A DNA stretch of 51,550 nt, from assembly GCA_031398385.1 (NCBI GenBank), contig JANNNE010000306.1:1-51550 (forward strand), read 5' to 3'. Shown here one piece after another: positions 17,207 to 25,162 of this stretch; position 1 is the first letter of the stretch; every line of letters begins with the position of its first letter. Both the position numbers and the translations under genes were made by a program. The notes beneath the pieces were generated by a model. The model was not told the origin of the DNA. It did not search any database and saw nothing but the letters and a program-made list of their open reading frames with translations. Source of the stretch: Ideonella_A sp031398385. Lineage in GTDB: Bacteria; Pseudomonadota; Gammaproteobacteria; Burkholderiales; Burkholderiaceae_C.

Positions 17207-18124
17207 ATGAACAGTTTCATCAAGGCCTGCGAGGTCTGGACGCCTTCCGATGACCGCAGCATGCTCGAGTTCTCGAACGGCCTGTTCGGGCAGGCAACGG
17301 CGTTCGCTGCGGTTTCGCGGGCCATGTGTTTCGGCCGTGGCGAAGGCTTGCCCGGCCGTGCCTGGGACCAGGGCCGTCCGATCGTCCTGAACCAATTGAG
17401 CGGCAGCTACTTCCGCCGTGCGGCGGCTGCGGCAGCGGCCGATATCCGCTGCGCAGTCGCGATGCCGATCTTTCTGCGCGACGAACTCAGCGCGGTGCTG
17501 GTGCTGTTTTGCGGCGACTCCGCCAAAGGTGCCGGCGCGCTCGAACTGTGGCACAACGATCCACGCGTCAGCACCGACATGACCCTGGTGGCCGGACATT
17601 TTGGTGCAGGCGGCGACGCGCTCGAGGCCTTGTCGCGCGACGCCTACCTGCCGCGCGGCACCGGCCTGGCGGGTTTGGCCTGGCAACGAAGCGCTGCGGT
17701 GCTGATCGACGATCTGGGCCAGTCGCCGCTGTTCCTGCGCGGCGACTCGACCGAGAAGATCGGCATCAAGCGCGGCCTCGCGATCCCCTGCAGCGCCACC
17801 GGGCACGACCACTACTGCCTGAACCTGCTGTCGGCCACCGCCGCGCCGATCGCCGAACGCATCGAGAGCTGGATCAGGAATCCTGACGGCACCGGCCTGC
17901 TGCGCCGGTTCGGTTTCAGCGAAGCCGCCGGTGCATTGGTGTCCGGCGTCGACGGACCAACCGTTGCCATCGGACAGGGCAGCATCGGCGCCACGTTCGA
18001 ATCCGGCATCCCGCAAATCGCTGAACACGCCGATGACGATCCGGCCGCCAGCCTGTTGGCGATCCCGGTAATCGCCGAGGGCTCTGTCAGCGAAGTCGTG
18101 ACGCTGTACTTTCCGGCGGAGTGA
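17207..18124 (+). CDS. Protein of three GAF-like modules
   Basis: The 305-aa soluble protein reads as three diverged copies of one module. The copies carry GEGLPGRAWDQGRPI (about 45-59), GTGLAGLAWQRSAAV (about 151-165) and GSIGATFESGIPQ (about 258-270). Each is followed by a strand such as CAVAMPIFLRDELSAVLVLF, GLAIPC or ASLLAIPVIAEGSVSEVVTL. This G-x-x-G-x-x-W/F pattern followed by a hydrophobic strand is that of GAF sensor domains. There is no output domain, signal peptide or membrane span. The ATG at 17207 begins MNSFIKACEVW. It is divergent from rraA and convergent with the ThDP enzyme. Ligand unknown. Confidence 0.7.
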   Translation: MNSFIKACEVWTPSDDRSMLEFSNGLFGQATAFAAVSRAMCFGRGEGLPGRAWDQGRPIVLNQLSGSYFRRAAAAAAADIRCAVAMPIFLRDELSAVLVLFCGDSAKGAGALELWHNDPRVSTDMTLVAGHFGAGGDALEALSRDAYLPRGTGLAGLAWQRSAAVLIDDLGQSPLFLRGDSTEKIGIKRGLAIPCSATGHDHYCLNLLSATAAPIAERIESWIRNPDGTGLLRRFGFSEAAGALVSGVDGPTVAIGQGSIGATFESGIPQIAEHADDDPAASLLAIPVIAEGSVSEVVTLYFPAE

Positions 18125-18166
18125 GCCGCCACGCCGGAATGTCCGGCGTTGCCCCGTGTCTGGTGC

Positions 18167-19930
18167 CTATGCCTTGCCCAGACGCTGCTCGGCGCTGGCC
18201 CGGATCTGCGCCAAGGTGCCGCGGCTGGTGATCACGTCGGTGTCGAGCTTCAGGTGGATGAGCGTCGGCCGGTCGGCCTCGAGGGCGGCCCTCAGCGCGG
18301 GTTCGAAATCGACCGTCTTCTCGACCACTTCGCCCGATTTCCAGCCATTCGATCGCGCCAGCGCAGCAAAGTCGGGATTGAACAGATCGCTGCCGCTGAC
18401 CCGGCCCGGATACTCGCGCTCCTGGTGCATGCGGATCGTGCCGTAGCTGCCGTTGTCGACCACGATGCTGATCAGCTTGCCGCGACCTCGGCCGGCACCA
18501 TAAGCGGTGGCGGTGGCCAGTTCCTGCCCGGTCATCAGAAAGTCGCCGTCGCCGGCCAGGTTGACAACACAACGCTCGGGATACAGCAGTGCCGCGCCGA
18601 CCGCAGCCGGCAGGCCATAGCCCATCGCGCCTGATGTCGGCGCAAGCTGTGTGCGGCCCTGCTGGCCCAGCCCGCCGTATTGAATGAAGCGGTGCAGCCA
18701 GCCGCTGTAGTTGCCGGCCCCATTGGTGTAGACCGTATCCGCGGGCAGCAGCCTCTGGATCGTCTTGACCACCTCGGCCATGTCGAGCGGCGCCACCGCC
18801 TGCGGCTGCAGATTGGCCAGGTAATCGGCATGCGCCGAGGCCGTCCAGTCGTTCCACGGCACCTGCGGCGGTGCCTGCATCCCGGCCAGCGCCGGCGCGG
18901 CACAGGCCATGCTGGATTGCATCATCAGGTCGGCGGCATAGACCCGGCCCAACTCTTCGGCGCCGGCGTGGATGTGCACCAGATCCTGCCTGGGGCGGGG
19001 CACCTCAAGCAGGCTGTAGCCGCCGGTCGTCATCTCGCCCAGGCGCGGGCCGATCGCGATGATCAGGTCGGCGTCGCGCACCCGCGCCGCCAGTTTCGGG
19101 TTGATGCCGATGCCGACATCGCCAGCGTAGTGCGCGTGCTGGTTGTCGAACAGGTCCTGAAACCGGAACGCACAGGCCACCGGCAGATCCCAGTCCTGGG
19201 CAAATTGCTCCAGCGCGAGACACGCCGCCGCGTTCCAGCCGCTGCCGCCGGCGATCACCAGCGGGCGTTTTGCCGCCAGCAGCCGGCCACGCAGATCAGC
19301 CAGCGCCGCGGCCGTCGGTGCACATTGGGCCGGCTCGGCGCGTGGCAGCACGGCGGCGCTGGTCGGCTTGGTCAACATGTCTTCGGGCAGCACCAGCACC
19401 ACCGGGCCGGGCCGACCCTGCAGCGCGGTATGGAAGGCACGACCGATGTATTCGGGCAGCCGGTCGGCGTCGTGGACCTCGCCGACCCACTTCGCCATGC
19501 CCAAGGTGCCGGGACCGAACATCTGGCGGTAGTCGACTTCCTGGAAAGCCTCGCGATCCCGCTGGTCACTCGCCACCTGGCCGACGAACAACACCAGCGG
19601 CGTGCTGTCCTGAAAAGCCGTGTGAACCGCGATGCTGGCATTGGTGGCGCCCGGCCCGCGCGTCACGAAACACACGCCGGGACGCCCGCTCAGCTTGCCT
19701 TGCGCCTCGGCCATGAAGGTGGCACCACCTTCGTGACGGCAGGCGATGAAGCGGATCTTGTCGCGGTGTGCGTAGAAGCCGTCCAGCACCGCGAGATAAC
19801 TTTCGCCAGGGACGCCGAAACACGTATCGACGCCCTGTGCGATCAGGGCCTCGACCACCAGGTGACCGCCGATGCGCGGCGCGGCTGGCCCTGCGGAGAC
19901 GGGAGATGCCGATGTGCTGGGATTGGTCAT
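18167..19930 (-). CDS. Thiamine-diphosphate-dependent enzyme, acetolactate synthase-like
   Basis: A 587-aa protein with the three-domain ThDP fold. The N-terminal Pyr domain has GVPGESYLAVLDGF and catalytic Glu in CRHEGGATFMAEA. The central domain is near 215-350. The C-terminal PP domain has the cofactor motif GDGDFLMTGQELATA ending at VDNGSYGTIRMHQ. It reads like the thiamine pyrophosphate-binding proteins related to IlvB, but it has no small subunit gene nearby. Its reaction may be decarboxylation of a 2-oxo acid rather than valine synthesis. The N-terminus has a 20-residue Ser/Pro-rich leader. It is divergent from nadA. Confidence 0.85.
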   Translation of the reverse strand: MTNPSTSASPVSAGPAAPRIGGHLVVEALIAQGVDTCFGVPGESYLAVLDGFYAHRDKIRFIACRHEGGATFMAEAQGKLSGRPGVCFVTRGPGATNASIAVHTAFQDSTPLVLFVGQVASDQRDREAFQEVDYRQMFGPGTLGMAKWVGEVHDADRLPEYIGRAFHTALQGRPGPVVLVLPEDMLTKPTSAAVLPRAEPAQCAPTAAALADLRGRLLAAKRPLVIAGGSGWNAAACLALEQFAQDWDLPVACAFRFQDLFDNQHAHYAGDVGIGINPKLAARVRDADLIIAIGPRLGEMTTGGYSLLEVPRPRQDLVHIHAGAEELGRVYAADLMMQSSMACAAPALAGMQAPPQVPWNDWTASAHADYLANLQPQAVAPLDMAEVVKTIQRLLPADTVYTNGAGNYSGWLHRFIQYGGLGQQGRTQLAPTSGAMGYGLPAAVGAALLYPERCVVNLAGDGDFLMTGQELATATAYGAGRGRGKLISIVVDNGSYGTIRMHQEREYPGRVSGSDLFNPDFAALARSNGWKSGEVVEKTVDFEPALRAALEADRPTLIHLKLDTDVITSRGTLAQIRASAEQRLGKA

Positions 19931-20127
19931 CCCGCCACTTTAAGCGACGTCGGGTGGCGGGCCTGCTGCAGCGTGCCCCCACCGCGAACCGGCGCCTCAT
20001 TTACCATCGAAGCCTGCAAGCCCGGCAGCGGAGCGCTCCGCCGCGCCTCTCCACCATCGCGTGGTCAGACGATCGGATCCGCCGACCAGTGCGAGACTGT
20101 TGCCAGACCGCTACCGAGAAAGCCATC

Positions 20128-21234
20128 ATGAGCCAGGTTCTATTCGATTACACCAAGCAGGACGCCAGCGGCGCGAGTTGCGTGGCGCAAGCCTGGGCCA
20201 AGGCGCCCGCGGCGCTGACACCGCTGCAGCGCGAGCAGGTCAAGGCCCGCGCGAAGGAGCTGCTGAAGCAGCACGACGCCGTGCTGGTGGCGCATTACTA
20301 CGTCGACGGCGAGATTCAGGATCTGGCAATCGAAACCGGCGGTTGTGTGGCCGATTCACTGGAGATGGCGCGCTTCGGGCGCGATCACCCCGGCAAGACA
20401 TTGATCGTCGCCGGTGTCCGCTTCATGGGCGAGACCTCGAAGATCCTGAGTCCGCACAAGCGGGTGCTGATGCCCGATCTGGAAGCCACCTGCTCGCTCG
20501 ACCTGGGCTGCCCGCCCGACGAATTCGCGGCCTTCTGCGATGCCCATCCGGATCGCGCGGTCGTCGTCTACGCCAATACGAGTGCGGCAGTGAAGGCGCG
20601 TGCCGACTGGATGGTGACCAGCTCGTGCGCACTGGCGATCGTTCAGCACCTGCAAAGCCAGGGCAAGAAGATCCTGTGGGCGCCGGATCGCCACCTGGGC
20701 CGCTATATCCAGCAGGCCAGCGGCGCCGACATGTTGATGTGGAACGGCGCCTGCATCGTGCACGACGAGTTCAAGGGTGTCGAACTGCAACTGCTGAAGG
20801 AGCAATATCCCGACGCCAAGGTGCTGGTGCACCCGGAGTCGCCTGAAGGCGTGGTCAGCCTGGCCGATGTGATCGGCTCGACCACCCAGTTGCTCGAGGC
20901 CGTGCGGACGCTGGACGCCCAGACATTCATCGTCGCCACGGACAACGGCCTGATGCACCGGATGCGCCAGCTGGCACCCGGCAAGACGCTGATCGAAGCC
21001 CCGACCGCCGGTGACAGCGCGACCTGCAAGAGCTGCGCGCACTGCCCCTGGATGGCGATGAACGCCTTGCAGGGTGTGGTCGATGCGCTCGAGAACGGGA
21101 CGGGCGAGGTCTTCGTCGAAGAGGGCATCCGACAGCGTGCCCTCGGTTGCATCGACCGGATGCTCGACTTTGTGCAGGCCAACCCGACGGCAACCCGCGG
21201 TTCGGGCCTGGTTCCTCGGATCGGTGCGGCCTGA
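20128..21234 (+). CDS. nadA: Quinolinate synthase
   Basis: Condenses iminoaspartate with dihydroxyacetone phosphate to quinolinate, using an oxygen-sensitive [4Fe-4S] cluster. The 368-aa protein has VAHYYVDGEIQDLA near residue 55. Cluster-type cysteines lie in CSLDLGCPPDEF and in the C-terminal CKSCAHCPWMAMN. VHPESPEGVVSLAD and GSTTQL are also present. The start is the ATG of MSQVLFDYTK; earlier in-frame codons overlap the divergent ThDP gene and do not look like NadA. nadC follows after 42 bases. nadB is not in the window. Confidence 0.96.
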   Translation: MSQVLFDYTKQDASGASCVAQAWAKAPAALTPLQREQVKARAKELLKQHDAVLVAHYYVDGEIQDLAIETGGCVADSLEMARFGRDHPGKTLIVAGVRFMGETSKILSPHKRVLMPDLEATCSLDLGCPPDEFAAFCDAHPDRAVVVYANTSAAVKARADWMVTSSCALAIVQHLQSQGKKILWAPDRHLGRYIQQASGADMLMWNGACIVHDEFKGVELQLLKEQYPDAKVLVHPESPEGVVSLADVIGSTTQLLEAVRTLDAQTFIVATDNGLMHRMRQLAPGKTLIEAPTAGDSATCKSCAHCPWMAMNALQGVVDALENGTGEVFVEEGIRQRALGCIDRMLDFVQANPTATRGSGLVPRIGAA

Positions 21235-21276
21235 TGCGGTCGCTCGATTCACGCTCCGCACGATCTGACTGACGAG

Positions 21277-22146
21277 ATGTTCGAACAAAACGAAACCCTC
21301 GAACAGGCGATGCGCCGCAACATCCGCGATGCCTTGGCTGAAGACATTGGCCAGCGCGACTGGACGGCCGAGCTGGTACCCGCCACTCAGCGCGTGACGG
21401 CCCGGCTGCTGGTACGCGAGAACGCCACGCTGTGTGGGCGCGACTGGTTCGATGGCTGCCTGCGGACGCTCGATCCGGATGCTGTGCTCGACTGGCAGTT
21501 CGACGAAGGTGCACGCATGCCGGCGGATCAGGTCGTGTGCCGGATCACCGCCAATGCCCGCGCCTTGCTGTCGGCCGAGCGCCCCGCACTCAACTTTCTG
21601 CAAATGTTGTCGGCCACCGCCACCGTGACACGCGCCCATGTCGATGCGATCGGCGATGCCTCGCCCAACCCCCGAGGCTGTGCGATTCTGGATACACGCA
21701 AGACGATTCCAGGCCTGCGCCAGGCACAGAAATACGCGGTGCGCATTGGCGGCGGCAAGAACCAGCGAATGGCGCTGTGGCACGGCATCCTGATCAAGGA
21801 AAACCACATCGCCGCGGCCGGTGGGGTGTCGCAGGTGCTGGCCAACGCCGGGGCGCTGGGCGCGGGTGTCGAGATCCAGATCGAGGTCGAGAACCTCGAG
21901 CAGTTGCGGGAGGCGTTGTTGGCCGGCGCCAGCAGCGTGCTGCTCGACAACTTCCATCAGGCCGCGATGCGCGAGGCGGTCGCCATCAACGCCGGCCGCG
22001 CACTGCTCGAGGTCTCGGGCAACGTCACGCTGCCGCAGGTGCGCGAAATCGCCGCCACCGGTGTCGACCGGATCTCGATCGGGCGGCTGACCAAGGACGT
22101 GCGGGCTATCGATTATTCGTTGCGGGTCTTGGAGCGGGTCGATTGA
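21277..22146 (+). CDS. nadC: Nicotinate-nucleotide diphosphorylase (carboxylating)
   Basis: Converts quinolinate and PRPP to nicotinate mononucleotide, directly after NadA. The 289-aa protein shows EDIGQRDWTAELVP, SAERPALNFLQMLSATAT, LDTRKTIPGLRQAQKYAVRI, GGGKNQR, LIKENHI and the C-terminal SGNVTLPQVREIAATGVDRI barrel segment. All PRPP/substrate-binding blocks are present. Its last 34 bases overlap the 3' end of the convergent vapC. Confidence 0.96.
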   Translation: MFEQNETLEQAMRRNIRDALAEDIGQRDWTAELVPATQRVTARLLVRENATLCGRDWFDGCLRTLDPDAVLDWQFDEGARMPADQVVCRITANARALLSAERPALNFLQMLSATATVTRAHVDAIGDASPNPRGCAILDTRKTIPGLRQAQKYAVRIGGGKNQRMALWHGILIKENHIAAAGGVSQVLANAGALGAGVEIQIEVENLEQLREALLAGASSVLLDNFHQAAMREAVAINAGRALLEVSGNVTLPQVREIAATGVDRISIGRLTKDVRAIDYSLRVLERVD

Positions 22147-22568
22147 CCGGGTGAGTGGCTCACCCTCGCGGGCCAGACCGTCAGCTCGCAGTGCTTGGCT
22201 GCATGCCTGAAGTCTTGATCCGTGGTCAGCAACGTGAGCTGGTTGCTGATGCAGATTTGCGCGATCAGCGCATCCACCGTGCCGACTTGAACGCCGCCTC
22301 GGCGACAACGATTCCTGACCGTGGCTGCCGCGACATGGTCGTTCCGAGTCGGGTGGATCAGCGCCAGCGCGCTGAAACGCTCGATGATCGCGGCCGCTGA
22401 TTTGGGACCGCTGAAGCCTTGCAGAAGCTCCTGCAGAACCAGGCCGGTGGTGACGACGATCTCTGCCCCACCCAGGGCGTCGACCAGCGCCTGAACGGCC
22501 GGCTCTTGTGTCTTCACATCCCTGCGCAGCGCCAGCGACCAGACGCTGGTATCGACCAGCAGCGTCAC
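22113..22568 (-). CDS. vapC: VapC-type PIN-domain toxin
   Basis: A predicted endoribonuclease of 151 aa. The PIN acidic residues are visible: Asp in LLVDTSVWS near residue 6, Glu in LVLQELLQGF, Asp in VGTVDALIAQ and Asp in LLTTDQDF. The start is GTG, overlapping the vapB stop codon (GTGA), so the two are translationally coupled. The C-terminal 19 residues after HCELTVW form an unusual Ser/Arg-rich tail. The DNA for that tail includes the overlap with nadC on the other strand. Confidence 0.88.
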   Translation of the reverse strand: MTLLVDTSVWSLALRRDVKTQEPAVQALVDALGGAEIVVTTGLVLQELLQGFSGPKSAAAIIERFSALALIHPTRNDHVAAATVRNRCRRGGVQVGTVDALIAQICISNQLTLLTTDQDFRHAAKHCELTVWPARVSHSPGQSTRSKTRNE

Positions 22569-22765
22569 TTGCGTGACCGCTCAGCCTTGTAGTCGTAGGT
22601 GGTGTCCCAATCCAGCTTGCCCATCAACTCCACGACGCGATGTTGTTGTCGGCGGGCAACGAACTCCTGAAGCGCCTTGGTGACTGCGGCCTTCTTGGTT
22701 CGTTCACCGCTCACTTCGAGCGCCTTGTCGAGCAGGTCCGGGTCGATTGCGAGGTTGGTGGCCAT
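22565..22765 (-). CDS. vapB: VapB-type antitoxin
   Basis: A 66-aa protein that pairs with the overlapping PIN toxin. It reads as the type of antitoxin with a short DNA-binding start (MATNLAIDPDLLDKALEVSG), a helix TKKAAVTKALQEFVARRQQ and a toxin-binding tail KLDWDTTYDYKAERSRK. The start ATG has AAGGAG at seven bases. A small inverted repeat just upstream is a likely site for autoregulation. Confidence 0.85.
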   Translation of the reverse strand: MATNLAIDPDLLDKALEVSGERTKKAAVTKALQEFVARRQQHRVVELMGKLDWDTTYDYKAERSRK

Positions 22766-22787
22766 GTGTCGCTCCTTGCACAATAGT

Positions 22788-22802
22788 CTACACAGAATGT
22801 AG
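22788..22802 (-). promoter_or_regulatory. Candidate vapBC operator
   Basis: The inverted repeat CTACA-N5-TGTAG lies 23-37 bases upstream of the vapB start codon, in AT-richer DNA than its surroundings. VapB antitoxins usually repress their own promoter through such short palindromes. The repeat is only five bases per arm, so chance is possible. Confidence 0.4.
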
Positions 22803-22957
22803 CTGCCGTGCGGCTCCGGTATACAAGGGAAAATCGAAGGCAGGAAGTGCCGCATGGGAAGGGCCTGCTGTTGTGACACGCAGTTTCAGACCTTCGCCGA
22901 TCAGTCGGCATCTCACAAGCCTGCACTCGCGGTCTTCGTGGCCACCACGGTCGAACG

Positions 22958-25162
22958 TCATCGCGACAGGTTCACCGGGATACTTGCCGCCTTGATCCCG
23001 GCCCCGCGCACCTCGAACTGAACGGTATGAACGACGCGGCCGCCCGGCCCCTGCAGGCTCAGCCGATGCCGCCCCGGCCAGGGTCGCCAGGTGACCGTGC
23101 GTCCGGTGCCGATCGGTTTGTCGTCGAGCAGCCAGGTGCCGGCCTCGCCTTCGAATACGAGGCGTTGGGCCTGCGGCGGGATGTCGGGGTCGAGGGCGAA
23201 GATGCTGCCGTCGCGGGGGCGGCGAATGCCGAAGTCGACCGCCAGCCGACCCGGCGCGGCCACCTGTCTGCCGGCGCGAAAAACGGCCTGTTCGGTACCG
23301 ACGATGAACAATTCGGTGCGGCCGGCTTCGAGACTGCCCGACCCGGCGGAATGGCCGTCTCGCGCTGACTCGTATCGGATCTTCATCGCCGCCACCCGGC
23401 CCGGCCGCGGCGGGGGTTTCGATACCTGCTGCTGATGCAAGGCCTGCACAAGCGTCCGCCAGACTGGCGCTGCGCCGCTGATGCCGCTGACATCGTGCAT
23501 CGCCGCGCCGCTGGCGTTGCCGACCCACACGCCGACCGTATAGCGATCGGTGAAGCCGATGCACCAGTTGTCGCGCATGTCCTTGCTGGTGCCGGTCTTG
23601 ACGGCCGCGAAACCGCGGGTGGCCAGCGAGCTGTCGAAGCCGAAGGTCAGCAGGCGGGCATTGTTGTCGGCCAGGATGTCGGTCACCAGGTGAACCGCGG
23701 CGGCATCGGCCACGCGCCGGGCCGGCACGGTGCGCGCTGGAGCTGGTCCGGCTCCGCGGGGCAGCAGGTTCACATCGCTGATCAAGCCGCCATTGGCCAG
23801 GCCCCGATAGGCATTGGTCAGCGCCAGCAGCGTGACATCGGCAGCACCGAGTGCCAGCGCATGGCCGTGATAGCCGCCGCTCTCGGCCAGGTCGAGACCG
23901 AAATCGTTGAGGCGGTTGAACAGCGTGTCGGGCGGCAACATCGCCGCCACCCGCACGGCGGGCACATTCAGGCTCGCACCGAGTGCGGTGCGCGCGCTGA
24001 CCCAGCCCTTGAAATCGCGGTCGTAGTTCTGCGGCGCATAGACGCCGCTGGTGGTTGCCAGTTGCGCCGGTGAATCGTCGAGCAGGCTGGCCGGTGTGAT
24101 CAGCCGCCGCTCGAACGCCAGGCCGTAGATGAAGGGTTTCAGTGTCGATCCGGGTTGGCGGCGCGCCAGCACCGCATCGACCTGACGCGCATCCGACAGG
24201 AAGCCGCTCGATCCGACCCAAGCCAATACCTCGCCGCTGCGGTTGTCGAGCACGACCACCGCGCCATCTTCGACATTGCGACCCAGCAGTTCGCGCAGCT
24301 GGGCGCGCAGGCTGGCAACTGCCAGGCGCTGCAGCCGGGCATCGAGGCTGCTGCGGATTTCCGCGGCGCCCGGTTTCAGGTCGAGCTGGCGTGCGAAATG
24401 CGGCGCCAGTTGCTCGCCCAGCGGCATGCCCGGCTTGCGCTGCAAAGCGGCTTCGGTTTCGATATCGATGCCCGCGCAGTCAGCGCCCTGCTGCTTCAAT
24501 ACACCGCAGGCGCGGCGAGCGATCAGCGCCGGTGCCGCGTTCGGTCCGCGCAGCAGCGCCGCGGTGATGGCTGCTTCCTGCTGGTTCAGCCCGCTGGCGA
24601 ATTTGCCAAACAGTGTCTGCGATACCGCATCGATACCGACCATTTCGCCGCGAAACGCCACCCGATTCAGATAGGCCTCGAGGATTTCGCTTTTCTTCCA
24701 GCGCGCGTCGAGTTGCCTGGCGGTCACGATCTGCGACAGCTTCTGGCCGACGCTGCGCCCGCCGCCGGGTCGCGCCAGATCGGCATCGATCAGGCCGGCC
24801 AGCTGCATCGTCAGCGTCGATGCGCCGCTGGTGCGCTGGTTCCACAGGTTGGCCCAGGCACTGCGCGCGACCGCTGCCCAATCGACGCCGCTGTGCTCGT
24901 AGAAGCGTCGGTCCTCGCTCAGCACGATGGCATGCAGCAAGGCGGGCGATATCGATTCCAGCGGCACCCAGGCCAGCCGGCGCACGGTGTTGTCAACCCG
25001 CACGGTCTGCACCGGCTCGCCGTGGCGGTCGAGGATGCGAATGTCCGATGGGCGGTGCGCCGCCTTGATTTCGGCAAAGCCTGGAACGGCCAGCGCCGGG
25101 AATGCGCTGCAGAGTAGCCAGACGAAACAGGCCAATGCCCGCAGCGTCTGCCGCAGCTTCAC
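22958..25162 (-). CDS. pbpC: Penicillin-binding protein 1C
   Basis: Bifunctional cell-wall enzyme of 734 aa. A hydrophobic signal/anchor sits at 5-27. The glycosyltransferase domain (GT51, about 60-230) has EDRRFYEHSGVD and GASTLTMQLA. The transpeptidase has the Ser of QPGSTLKPF, SLN as the SxN motif and KTGTSKD. A C-terminal BiPBP_C-like beta domain follows (about 645-725). The length is a little below E. coli PbpC (770). The start is GTG, overlapping the alpha-2-macroglobulin stop (GTGA). This pairing is conserved in proteobacteria and suggests that the two proteins act together in envelope defence or repair. Confidence 0.95.
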   Translation of the reverse strand: MKLRQTLRALACFVWLLCSAFPALAVPGFAEIKAAHRPSDIRILDRHGEPVQTVRVDNTVRRLAWVPLESISPALLHAIVLSEDRRFYEHSGVDWAAVARSAWANLWNQRTSGASTLTMQLAGLIDADLARPGGGRSVGQKLSQIVTARQLDARWKKSEILEAYLNRVAFRGEMVGIDAVSQTLFGKFASGLNQQEAAITAALLRGPNAAPALIARRACGVLKQQGADCAGIDIETEAALQRKPGMPLGEQLAPHFARQLDLKPGAAEIRSSLDARLQRLAVASLRAQLRELLGRNVEDGAVVVLDNRSGEVLAWVGSSGFLSDARQVDAVLARRQPGSTLKPFIYGLAFERRLITPASLLDDSPAQLATTSGVYAPQNYDRDFKGWVSARTALGASLNVPAVRVAAMLPPDTLFNRLNDFGLDLAESGGYHGHALALGAADVTLLALTNAYRGLANGGLISDVNLLPRGAGPAPARTVPARRVADAAAVHLVTDILADNNARLLTFGFDSSLATRGFAAVKTGTSKDMRDNWCIGFTDRYTVGVWVGNASGAAMHDVSGISGAAPVWRTLVQALHQQQVSKPPPRPGRVAAMKIRYESARDGHSAGSGSLEAGRTELFIVGTEQAVFRAGRQVAAPGRLAVDFGIRRPRDGSIFALDPDIPPQAQRLVFEGEAGTWLLDDKPIGTGRTVTWRPWPGRHRLSLQGPGGRVVHTVQFEVRGAGIKAASIPVNLSR

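Noticed and set aside
20356..22308. Long open frame (650 aa) on the minus strand across nadA and nadC
   Set aside because: Shadow of two certain genes; it has no protein-family features and spans their intergenic gap only by chance.
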